A stretch of DNA of 64,000 nucleotides, from NCBI RefSeq assembly GCF_900096995.1, contig NZ_OANT01000009.1:1-64000 (forward strand). Reading direction: 5' to 3'. The stretch's first letter is position 1. Every line of letters begins with the position of its first letter. Shown here piece by piece: positions 17,360 to 25,603 of the stretch. Origin of the DNA: Acinetobacter puyangensis. GTDB taxonomy: Bacteria > Pseudomonadota > Gammaproteobacteria > Pseudomonadales > Moraxellaceae. Under the pieces are notes generated by a model. That model did no database searches. It saw only the letters and a list, made by a program, of their open reading frames with translations, and was not told the DNA's origin. The position numbers were made by a program, and so were the translations under genes.

Positions 17360-18640
17360 TTATATTTTTGTTGCCATTGAAATATCAGTATTAGATACTT
17401 CTTTCTGGCGAGGATGTTTCATAAAAATTACAATAATCAAAATCACAAACGGGATGATGGCATAGAGTAGAAATGCGGAAGAAAAACTACCCATAGAATC
17501 TTTGATCATGCCTGCAACCAATGGTCCAAAACATGCTATGGTCGAGATCAGGTTCATCACCGAAAATAATTCCAGATAAGGTGCTCGCCCGTAGTAATTG
17601 GTCAATAATATGCTGGTTGATAAGAAAGTCATGCCATAGCCCACACCAATTCCCACTGTAAATAGCATCAGCATCAACCATGAGTTGGCAAAACTAATCG
17701 CAATCATGCCAATTAAAATTGTAGTCAAACTAATGATGAGCAATTTTTTAGGCTCAATAAATTCGCCTAAAATCCCGCCACCTACCCGAGAAAATGCGTT
17801 AATAAATGCTTGCGCACTTAAAAGGCTTGCAGCAACTGCCGCAGCAAATCCATGATCTGTAATATGTGCCACTGCAAAGCTATTTACAGTAATTCCGCAA
17901 AGTAGGAATGAAGTATAGGCGGCAGCAATCACATAAAACTGCCATGTTTTTAATGCACCTGAGGCAGTCCATATTTGTTCTGAGCGGTAAATATTACTTT
18001 TGCTATCATCGTTTTTTAGTGACGAAATCAAGTCAGCATGTTGTTTCTCCGCGTGGTTTTCTTTAATCACAAACATGCTGACAATCAAAGTAAGTAGTAA
18101 TGCAATACCGCAGATTGCCCAATGCATACGCCAGTCGTGCCAGACATTGATGGAAAGAAAATAAATCGCCGGTCCAATTACACCGCCTAAGCCGCCCACA
18201 GTAAAATAGATCCCAAAGATCAAGGATTGTTTTTCAAATAATCGACTAAGTACAAAAGTCCCAGGTACGGTTGCAACGAAGCTAAAACCTATACCCAGTA
18301 AAGTCGTGCCGATGAAATACCCTGTAATTGTTTCTACAAGATATAAACTCGTAAACCCAGCCACCAAAATCACCATGCCCAATAGTAATGTGATTCTTAC
18401 ACCAAATTTTCTAATCGTGTGTGCAGGCACATAACTTGATAAACCACAAGCCAGACCCAATAAGGTGAAACCAAATCCGGCACTGGTCCAGCTCCATCCC
18501 AACTCTTCAATCATACTGGGCAGTACAACACCTAATGACGTAAAGGTCGCAGCTGTAATCAGAAAAAATAACAAACTAAAAAGGACTAAAACTGACCAAC
18601 AATACGCTTTACTTAACGGTTTTTGCGCTACATTTTCCAT
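17360..18640 (-). CDS. MFS transporter
   Basis: The product is a 426-residue major facilitator with about 12 membrane spans and a central hydrophilic loop (about residues 190-230). A RKFGVRI segment between helices 2 and 3 corresponds to the MFS signature. Its general look is that of monocarboxylate/OFA-type carriers. It is the second gene of the RutA-like operon and should import the substrate across the inner membrane, in place of the RutG-type carrier of uracil operons. AGGAG precedes the ATG. Confidence 0.85.
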   Translation of the reverse strand: MENVAQKPLSKAYCWSVLVLFSLLFFLITAATFTSLGVVLPSMIEELGWSWTSAGFGFTLLGLACGLSSYVPAHTIRKFGVRITLLLGMVILVAGFTSLYLVETITGYFIGTTLLGIGFSFVATVPGTFVLSRLFEKQSLIFGIYFTVGGLGGVIGPAIYFLSINVWHDWRMHWAICGIALLLTLIVSMFVIKENHAEKQHADLISSLKNDDSKSNIYRSEQIWTASGALKTWQFYVIAAAYTSFLLCGITVNSFAVAHITDHGFAAAVAASLLSAQAFINAFSRVGGGILGEFIEPKKLLIISLTTILIGMIAISFANSWLMLMLFTVGIGVGYGMTFLSTSILLTNYYGRAPYLELFSVMNLISTIACFGPLVAGMIKDSMGSFSSAFLLYAIIPFVILIIVIFMKHPRQKEVSNTDISMATKI

Positions 18641-18679
18641 AAGGAACTCCTAAAAGTGAATTGAAATCAAATGTACGAA

Positions 18680-19507
18680 TTACCATTTTGAATAAGAAAA
18701 GCTATATCGAACCATTAATCCATAGTTAGATTGATTCGTTCTAAAATATGGAGAGTCTTCAATTTTGTATTTATTCTTGGTCGGATTAATCACAGCACCA
18801 ACCCAGAGATGCCCAGGCTTATTTCCCAAAGCTTTACCCAAGTCATAATGAATCTCAGGCTTAAAATCGATCATAGTCGGATTATCACCTTTACCAAAAG
18901 TTTGGTCATAAGTTCCAACAATCCGAAAGTCACCAATTTTGGTACTGAATGGATAGCCATAATCAATATGTAAACGTTGGTCATCCCATCCCTTTCCAGG
19001 ATTATGTTCAAAATAATAAATTGTTCTTAACCACATAAACCCCGGGACATTCCAATCCAATGCAATCCCAGGCATATAGGTAAAGTCATAGCCTTTAGTT
19101 TTAGACACCCATAATGCTGCTGAAGCATCTTTAAATATGCCTTTAGAGATGTCTTTGTTTATATTTTTGCCTAAGCTCAATCGAGGCACAAACTTATAAT
19201 AGTAAGTGCTATCGTCACCTTGATAATCACTTTCTAAAGAATTTTGCCAAATACCATAAACATACATATCGCCAAAACTATAGTCTCCCCAAGCTTCAAC
19301 AACTGGCGAAATCGTTCTTTCAGGATCTATCCTGTTCTTGTCAAACACATATAGGCTTGTATCCAAAGACTGAAAGTTAACAATATCTTGTGCTTGTACT
19401 TTTGAAGCACCCAAGCATAATAGAGAGATACTTAATAATGATTTAGTCGTCGCTAAATGCTGCTTAAGTATGGTTTTGGTTTGGTTTATGATTAACTGTT
19501 GAACCAT
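18680..19507 (-). CDS. Tsx/OmpK-like outer-membrane channel
   Basis: This 275-residue protein has a signal sequence ending near ASKVQA, followed by aromatic-rich beta-strand repeats typical of the 12-stranded Tsx nucleoside-channel family; it closes with SYSYSKW-like aromatic residues. Tsx channels pass nucleosides and similar small solutes. Its place at the head of the RutA-like operon fits uptake of a nucleobase-like or other heterocyclic substrate. GGAG precedes the ATG at 7-8 bases. Confidence 0.78.
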   Translation of the reverse strand: MVQQLIINQTKTILKQHLATTKSLLSISLLCLGASKVQAQDIVNFQSLDTSLYVFDKNRIDPERTISPVVEAWGDYSFGDMYVYGIWQNSLESDYQGDDSTYYYKFVPRLSLGKNINKDISKGIFKDASAALWVSKTKGYDFTYMPGIALDWNVPGFMWLRTIYYFEHNPGKGWDDQRLHIDYGYPFSTKIGDFRIVGTYDQTFGKGDNPTMIDFKPEIHYDLGKALGNKPGHLWVGAVINPTKNKYKIEDSPYFRTNQSNYGLMVRYSFSYSKW

Positions 19508-19829
19508 ATTTGTGCTCCAAAAACATCATGAATTTAACTGTTACTTGCAATGAGCATGCAAACCTTTCCAACAATGACCCGATCTCTAATTTGAATAAAA
19601 AAGCATAAGATCTGCATCGTTGATAAATAGATACTAAGCAACACTGGACTTTAGACGTTTGTAGAAATGCGCATATCAATTTGTCAAAATAATCAGATAT
19701 TTCATTTTTCTGTTTAATAAATTGATTTTTATTAACTTTGTTGAATTCTTTGTTAGCATGGATATTGCATAAACATTCATATCTTAATGGTCATTGCAAA
19801 TTCGACATACAAATGACAGAGAAGTATCG
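19508..19829. promoter_or_regulatory. Divergent promoter region of two catabolic/uptake operons
   Basis: This roughly 320-base AT-rich spacer lies between the Tsx-led RutA-like operon (minus) and the peptide-type ABC operon (plus). It must contain both promoters. No specific operator could be identified. The shared control region makes co-regulation possible. Confidence 0.4.
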
Positions 19830-20855
19830 ATGAGTTATATGGACTGCATGTCGCGAGTAAAAATACCCATAATGCTGTGTTTAGCCCTATTTAAATATCT
19901 AAACATATTGTTTTGGGTGTCTTTAATTTTATTTATTATTTTAAGATTAATGCCTCTGGATCCATCAGGCATGCTCATCCCTCCTACAGCAACGCCCCAG
20001 GATGTCGCAATAATTCGCCACAATTTAGGACTTGATCAGCCTATTTGGGTGCAATATAAAATCTGGATCATCAACTTACTCTCTGGTGACTTTGGCGTCT
20101 CAATTCAAACAGGTGAACCAGTTATTCAAAGCCTAAAAAACGCCATTCCCATTACTTCACTGCTTGTTTTTTGTGCAATTATAATTGGCATATGCTTGGG
20201 TTTGGTGCTTACTTTATTTGCATTTTATTTTCAGAACACATGGATTAGCCGTAGTATTGAAGTGTTCAATAATATGACTTTATCTATTCCTGAGTTCCTT
20301 TGGTCAATTTTATTAATCTTTATCTTTGGGCTGATATTAAATTGGTTACCATTTTTTGGCTTAATTGACCCAAGTATACAACTACACCCCTTATCCGATA
20401 ACTTACTCATCAACATCTTGTTAAATCATGATTTAAGCGTTTTAAGCAATCTGATTACTCATCTTTTTATGCCAATTATGGTATTGGCAATGAGTATTCT
20501 GCCGATGATTGTCAAAACATTATACGTACAGCTCCAACTTGTTTATCAACAGGATTTTATTAAATTTGCTCAATTAAGAGGACATCCGAAACGCTACATT
20601 TTACTACGCCATGCTTTGCCTAATGCAATTTATCCAACGATTGCACTGATTGCAGTGCAAGCCAGTATGCTTGTTGGAGGAACCTTATTGGTGGAAACAA
20701 TTTTTGGATTGCCGGGCTTGGGGGCATTAATGCTAAAAGGCATTACCAATCAGGATTTGCCGATTATTCAATCTGTTGCATTATGTTATGGCATAGCTGT
20801 GTTGTTCATCAACATTGTCATAAAATTCATTTCCTTACATTTTGAGTCACACTAA
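19830..20855 (+). CDS. DppB/NikB-type ABC permease
   Basis: This 341-residue inner-membrane permease of the peptide/nickel family has an N-terminal helix, the LRLMPLDPSG start of the periplasmic loop and the permease loop RGHPKRYILLRHALPNA near the C-terminus. The ATG giving MSYMDCMSR is chosen because AGAGAAG lies 6 bases before it; an in-frame ATG at 19794 has no such site. It pairs with the next gene to form the channel. Confidence 0.85.
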   Translation: MSYMDCMSRVKIPIMLCLALFKYLNILFWVSLILFIILRLMPLDPSGMLIPPTATPQDVAIIRHNLGLDQPIWVQYKIWIINLLSGDFGVSIQTGEPVIQSLKNAIPITSLLVFCAIIIGICLGLVLTLFAFYFQNTWISRSIEVFNNMTLSIPEFLWSILLIFIFGLILNWLPFFGLIDPSIQLHPLSDNLLINILLNHDLSVLSNLITHLFMPIMVLAMSILPMIVKTLYVQLQLVYQQDFIKFAQLRGHPKRYILLRHALPNAIYPTIALIAVQASMLVGGTLLVETIFGLPGLGALMLKGITNQDLPIIQSVALCYGIAVLFINIVIKFISLHFESH

Positions 20856-20869
20856 ATGGAGGACTTAAA

Positions 20870-21733
20870 GTGAAAAGATATGGCACATTATTAAGTTTAC
20901 AACATCGGCGTACTAAAGTGGGTCTTTGCCTATGGTCGTTGATTATTCTGCTTGCGATTTTAGCCCCAATGATTAGCCCACATGATCCCAACCAACAGGA
21001 TTTACAGCACGCTTTATTGCCACCTGTATGGTTCGAACAGGGTCAATGGTCATATCTTCTCGGCACAAATATTTTAGGGCAATGCCAGCTTTCACAACTG
21101 CTATATGGTTTTCAGGTTGCGGTGATTGTAGCGATAGCAGCCGCTATACTTACCGCATTAATTGGTTGTTTTTTGGGAATCTGTGCGGGTTATTTTGAGC
21201 ATCTATTTGAAAGAATAATTACATCTGTGGTTGAAATGTGGATGACCTTCCCAGCGGTAGTGCTTGCATTACTGATTATGGTGGCATTATCACCTGGACT
21301 CACCAATATTATTATTGCGATTGTTCTAGTGGACTGGACACGATTTTGCAAAGTCATCTTAAATGAAACTAAGCAACTCAAACAGCGTGAATTTATCGCA
21401 GCAGCAAGAATCGCTGGTGCCTCCCACCTTCATGTTATTGTTAAAGATATTTTACCCAATTTAATACCGAGCATTGTGGTGCTGATTTCAATTGAGCTGA
21501 GTATTGCAGTCGTTGTGGAAAGTACGCTTGCCTTTGTGGGTATTTCAGTACAACCTGAAATGCCCTCTTGGGGAGGAATGATCGCTGCTGGTCTTGAATC
21601 TGTCTTTACTGCCCCTTGGCTAGTTCTTCCCCCAATGCTATGCATTATTTTTGTGGTTTTCGTGTCAACATTGCTCAGTGATGGTTTAAACCAACAGAAA
21701 ATCAACGGTCAAATGCTTGGGAATAAATCATGA
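20870..21733 (+). CDS. DppC/NikC-type ABC permease
   Basis: The second permease has 287 residues, with about six membrane segments and the loop AARIAGASHLHVIVKDILPN. It starts at GTG behind a strong TGGAGG. An N-terminal PMISPHDPNQQDL segment is typical of this subfamily. It follows the first permease by 14 bases and overlaps the ATPase gene by 4 bases. Confidence 0.86.
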   Translation: MKRYGTLLSLQHRRTKVGLCLWSLIILLAILAPMISPHDPNQQDLQHALLPPVWFEQGQWSYLLGTNILGQCQLSQLLYGFQVAVIVAIAAAILTALIGCFLGICAGYFEHLFERIITSVVEMWMTFPAVVLALLIMVALSPGLTNIIIAIVLVDWTRFCKVILNETKQLKQREFIAAARIAGASHLHVIVKDILPNLIPSIVVLISIELSIAVVVESTLAFVGISVQPEMPSWGGMIAAGLESVFTAPWLVLPPMLCIIFVVFVSTLLSDGLNQQKINGQMLGNKS

Positions 21734-23607
21734 ATATGAATAAATCAAGTTTAACCTTATCTTATCAAATGCCAGAGGTGGATTGTCTTCAACCTATCAT
21801 TGAAGTCAGCCATTTATCCATTGATTTACATGATCAAAACGTCAATATTGCCATTTTAAAAGATATTAATTTCACATTATTATCCGGTAAAAGTCTAGGC
21901 TTGGTTGGAGAGTCTGGCGCAGGAAAAAGTATTCTATTAAAAAGTCTTGTTCAACAGCTTCCCAAATATTTCAAACAATCCAACGGAAAAGTAGCATTAT
22001 TAGGTCAGGCGATTGATACATTTGAGCAGAACTATCTAGGACGAGAAGTCACATTTATTCCACAGGATCCAATGACTGCTCTTAATCCCAAATTAACTGT
22101 ACGCCGACATTTACAGGAACAACTTGAACTGACCAATATTCCACATCATGATTTTTCAAGATTGATTGCATCAATTTTACAGGAAGTCAATTTATCATTA
22201 GAAATTTTAGATCAGTTGCCTACTCAGCTTTCTGGTGGGATGTGTCAACGCGTTATGATCGCTTTGGCTTTTATTACACGCCCCAAGTTGGTGATCTGTG
22301 ATGAAGTAACAACAGCACTGGATCATGAGAATTGTCAAAAAGTGGTTCAATTAATTCAAAAAATGCAACACATGCATCAAACCAGCATTATTTTTGTAAC
22401 CCATGATTTACCTTTAGCTGCGGAAATTTGTCATGATATTATCGTACTATATGCTGGAGAAGTCATCGAACACGCTGCCGCAGAAACACTATTTACTCAG
22501 CCATCACATCCTTATACCGAAGCATTATTAAGAGCCCGTCCACAGTTTAAACGGGAATGGCAAATGCTACATCCACTCTCGGGACATATGCCCTCACCAC
22601 TCGATTTATTAGATATAGCAGGATGTCGATTCTATGATCGCTGTCCCTATCATAAAGAAACAATATGCTCAAATCATGCAATAAAATTAAAAAATTTAGC
22701 TCATGATCATAATCCACATTTATCTCGTTGTGTTGTGGATATTGAGTTGACACAAAAAAATGAAGTAAGCTCTTCTACATTAGCAGAAAATGATGTATTT
22801 ACCCAATTAGGCACGGCAACACCATTTTTTATTGTTGAAAATCTACATAAAAGCTATTACTACAAAAAATGGTTTAGACAAATAAAACAGGAGGTATTAC
22901 ACGATATCAGCTTTTCGATTGTACCAGGTGAGTTTGTCGGTATTATTGGTGAAAGTGGGAGTGGCAAATCCACACTAGCAAAAGTTTTGATGGGTCTGGA
23001 AAATTTTGATCGGGGTCAAATTCGTTTAAATCAACAATTACTCCATAATAAGCAGCAAGGCTGGTCAACAATAATCCAATCCCTACAAATGATTTTTCAA
23101 AATAATTACCATGCACTTAATCCAACCTACACTGTAAAAGAGATTCTGACACAAAACATGGAATACCGCCTCCATCTATATAAAGATCGGGATAGGATTG
23201 CCAAAGAACTCCTTCAGGCAGTCGATTTATCAGAAAATTTACTCGATCGTTATCCACAACAACTTTCCGGTGGACAACGGCAAAGGATTAATATTGGCAG
23301 AGCTTTATGCAATGCACCACAATTACTGATTGCAGATGAAATTGTGTCCGGTCTTGATGTTTCAGTCCAAGCCAAAATTCTCAACCTTCTTTTAGAATTA
23401 AGACATCAATATAAAATCGCTTTACTACTCATCTCGCATGATCTAAATGTGGTGAATTATTTATGTAGTAAAGTCATCGTGATGCAAAAAGGTCATATCG
23501 TAGAACAAGGCCCAACAAAAACCGTTTTTTTTAATCCCCAACATCCCTACACACGATCTTTAGTGCAGCAATTCAATGCTGACAACATGCGTTATCAGGA
23601 GGCATGA
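21730..23607 (+). CDS. Fused DppD-DppF-type ABC ATPase
   Basis: The 625-residue protein has two full ATPase domains in one chain. The first has GESGAGKS, LSGGMCQRVMIA and the oligopeptide-type C-terminal CRFYDRCPY motif. The second has GESGSGKS and LSGGQRQRINIGRAL. In classical Dpp/Opp systems these are two separate proteins, although fusions are known. It powers the importer formed with the two permeases. It overlaps both neighbours by 4 bases, which indicates tight translational coupling. Confidence 0.87.
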   Translation: MNMNKSSLTLSYQMPEVDCLQPIIEVSHLSIDLHDQNVNIAILKDINFTLLSGKSLGLVGESGAGKSILLKSLVQQLPKYFKQSNGKVALLGQAIDTFEQNYLGREVTFIPQDPMTALNPKLTVRRHLQEQLELTNIPHHDFSRLIASILQEVNLSLEILDQLPTQLSGGMCQRVMIALAFITRPKLVICDEVTTALDHENCQKVVQLIQKMQHMHQTSIIFVTHDLPLAAEICHDIIVLYAGEVIEHAAAETLFTQPSHPYTEALLRARPQFKREWQMLHPLSGHMPSPLDLLDIAGCRFYDRCPYHKETICSNHAIKLKNLAHDHNPHLSRCVVDIELTQKNEVSSSTLAENDVFTQLGTATPFFIVENLHKSYYYKKWFRQIKQEVLHDISFSIVPGEFVGIIGESGSGKSTLAKVLMGLENFDRGQIRLNQQLLHNKQQGWSTIIQSLQMIFQNNYHALNPTYTVKEILTQNMEYRLHLYKDRDRIAKELLQAVDLSENLLDRYPQQLSGGQRQRINIGRALCNAPQLLIADEIVSGLDVSVQAKILNLLLELRHQYKIALLLISHDLNVVNYLCSKVIVMQKGHIVEQGPTKTVFFNPQHPYTRSLVQQFNADNMRYQEA

Positions 23608-23609
23608 TC

Positions 23610-25145
23610 ATGTCTTTAACACGTCGAGAATTTTTGGGATTAAGTGCCATATTACTGTCAGGCGCTTCTTTAGGCTTAATCAAATCCAAACCGCCCCATA
23701 GGAATATCAATAAAAATATTTTAAACATTGCCTATCCAACAGATATTGCAGGCTGGGAACCCAGTCAGGCAACGCCTTTACAATCAAGTATTCTCAAGTG
23801 TGTATTTGATCAACCATTAGAGCTCGATAAAAACTTAAATCTGACACCGAGTATTGTGACTGATTATCAATGGCTTGATCGACATGGACAACGTTTAAAA
23901 TTGCATTTTAGAAATAACATCCGTTTTCAAAATGGAGATTTATTCACAGCTTTGGATTTTAAGTTTTCATTCTTTGATCGGGTAAAACTTTTGCCAAATA
24001 CCCTGTTGGCAGGGATCTGGGGTGCAATCGATAAAATAGAATTACCGGATTTATATACTGCTGTTGTACATTTCCAATACCCCATGGTCAACGCCATCTC
24101 AATGTTGGCAGATATTCCTGCATATATTTTACCGCATCAGTATTATCTAAAAGTAGGAGAAAAACAATTTAGGCGTAAGCCCATTGGTTCTGGCCCATTC
24201 CAGTTGGTAGAATATCAACCGGAACAACGTATTGTATTAGAAGCCAATCCAGTCTATTGGCAGAGTAAACCGTATTTTTCGCAATTAAATATTTTAATTG
24301 TCAAAGATCATATTTCTAGAGCCGTCATGCTTGAGTCAGGACAGGTTGATTTAAGTTTAAATTTTTCTAGTTATACTGCCCATAAACTTGGAGAGACACC
24401 TGCGCTTGATGCAAAATTCCAACCAACAACAGGGATCATGTTATTGCAGTTGGTCAATCAAGGAATTTTAAAAGATAAAAGCGTTCGTCTTGCCTTACAC
24501 TACGCCATCAATAAGCCTTTACTTTCACAAGCGCTTTATCAAGGCCACGCAAACCCAATATATACACCTGCTGGCGTTGGCATGCCGGCATATGATGAAA
24601 ATTTTAGCCTGTTATATAATCCTGCATATGCCAAACAATTGCTGCGAGCATCGGGTATTGATTTTAACAAACAGCAACCACTCAATATTTATACAACCAA
24701 AGGAATTCTGCCTAATGATTTGGAATTGGTGAAAGCAATTGCGCAGATGTGGAACAATATCGGGATTAAAACCAAAATTAATGTCATGACCCAAACCATG
24801 ATCACTGCATACCAAAACGGACATAAGTTTGACGGCCCTGTATTATATGGCTGGAATCCAGCTACAGGAGATCCATCAACTTATTCAGGTTTTTTAATGA
24901 ACCCTAATATTACATTTAGTCTATGGCAAAGTGATGACATAAAAACCCATATCTCCCCTGCACTGGCTGCATTAGATATGCCATCACGTATTCAGGCATT
25001 TAAAAAATTTGATCGTTGGCAAGTAAGCCAAGGATATTCCATTCCATTGTTTCAAAATTTTAGTGCGATTGTGTCACGTAATTCACTGAATATTCCCGAA
25101 ACTGCAAATGGCATACTGGATATGAAATTGATCAAGAGAGTATAA
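23610..25145 (+). CDS. Tat-exported DppA/NikA-like ABC substrate-binding protein
   Basis: This 511-residue solute-binding protein belongs to the SBP_bac_5 family (peptides, nickel, opines), with an internal RKPIGSGPFQLVEYQPEQRI segment typical of the fold. The N-terminus SLTRREFLGLSAILLSGASL is a clear twin-arginine signal, unusual for this family, and suggests that it folds in the cytoplasm or carries a cofactor. AGGAGG is 7 bases before the chosen ATG; another ATG 6 bases earlier is too close to it. The ligand is unknown; position beside the RutA-like operon hints at a nitrogenous compound. Confidence 0.85.
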   Translation: MSLTRREFLGLSAILLSGASLGLIKSKPPHRNINKNILNIAYPTDIAGWEPSQATPLQSSILKCVFDQPLELDKNLNLTPSIVTDYQWLDRHGQRLKLHFRNNIRFQNGDLFTALDFKFSFFDRVKLLPNTLLAGIWGAIDKIELPDLYTAVVHFQYPMVNAISMLADIPAYILPHQYYLKVGEKQFRRKPIGSGPFQLVEYQPEQRIVLEANPVYWQSKPYFSQLNILIVKDHISRAVMLESGQVDLSLNFSSYTAHKLGETPALDAKFQPTTGIMLLQLVNQGILKDKSVRLALHYAINKPLLSQALYQGHANPIYTPAGVGMPAYDENFSLLYNPAYAKQLLRASGIDFNKQQPLNIYTTKGILPNDLELVKAIAQMWNNIGIKTKINVMTQTMITAYQNGHKFDGPVLYGWNPATGDPSTYSGFLMNPNITFSLWQSDDIKTHISPALAALDMPSRIQAFKKFDRWQVSQGYSIPLFQNFSAIVSRNSLNIPETANGILDMKLIKRV

Positions 25146-25177
25146 TTTGAATACAATTTAATATTACACATTCAAAC

Positions 25178-25294
25178 TCATCCAGCCACCACTACACCTT
25201 GCGCAATTAATGGCGCCAAATTACTTTCCAATTGGGCAGATAAACCCAGTTCTTTAAATAAATTATCTAATGCTGTTTTTTCTTCGACAGTCAT
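25178..25294 (-). CDS. Short hypothetical ORF (38 codons), possible gene remnant
   Basis: The frame MTVEEKTALDNLF to LIAQGVVVAG ends in TGA and has protein-like amphipathic composition. Its ATG overlaps the TGA of another open stretch upstream on the same strand (GTATGACTG), the pattern of two coupled genes. Both pieces are short and unrecognised. They may be the tail of a decayed two-gene unit rather than a live gene. Confidence 0.3.
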   Translation of the reverse strand: MTVEEKTALDNLFKELGLSAQLESNLAPLIAQGVVVAG

Positions 25295-25395
25295 ACTTTA
25301 TCAAAATCCGCTACTTTCATTCTCTCAATCGCTCTATCTGAAAGTGCTTTACGAATTATCGTTTGTTGATCAATTGAGCTAAATCTTTTAATTAT
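25291..25395 (-). pseudogene. Short open remnant preceding the 38-codon ORF
   Basis: An open frame without a start reads about 34 residues, including QTIIRKALSDRAIERMKVADF, to a TGA that overlaps the ATG of the following short ORF. An in-frame stop lies just upstream. Its protein-like composition suggests the C-terminal end of a lost gene. I do not recognise the family. Confidence 0.28.
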
Positions 25396-25603
25396 TTACA
25401 GATCAATTCAATTATTTGCTATTCTTTCAGCATGTTTATTTTTGATTCTTGATCAAGAAACGCATCATCATTTAAACTCAAAACTTTATGTTTTTTACTT
25501 TTATAGAAAAACATATAGATTTAAATTTCGCTCCACTTTTTAATGGATAGTCTATCTATGAATAAAGGCTTGAACATGCTTAAAAATAAAGGATTTAAAT
25601 AGA

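Larger units (their letters stand above)
25146..25603. other. Gap with short ORF remnants and a palindrome
   Basis: No full gene is present. The first half carries two tiny overlapping minus-strand reading frames, listed separately. A perfect 14-base palindrome TTCTTGATCAAGAA lies at 25446-25459. The last part is the leader of mutS; no promoter was assigned with confidence. Confidence 0.5.

Noticed and set aside
25446..25459. 14-base palindrome TTCTTGATCAAGAA upstream of mutS as an operator
   Set aside because: The palindrome is real, but it is over 140 bases from the start codon, no promoter could be placed beside it, and no regulator is known to match it.
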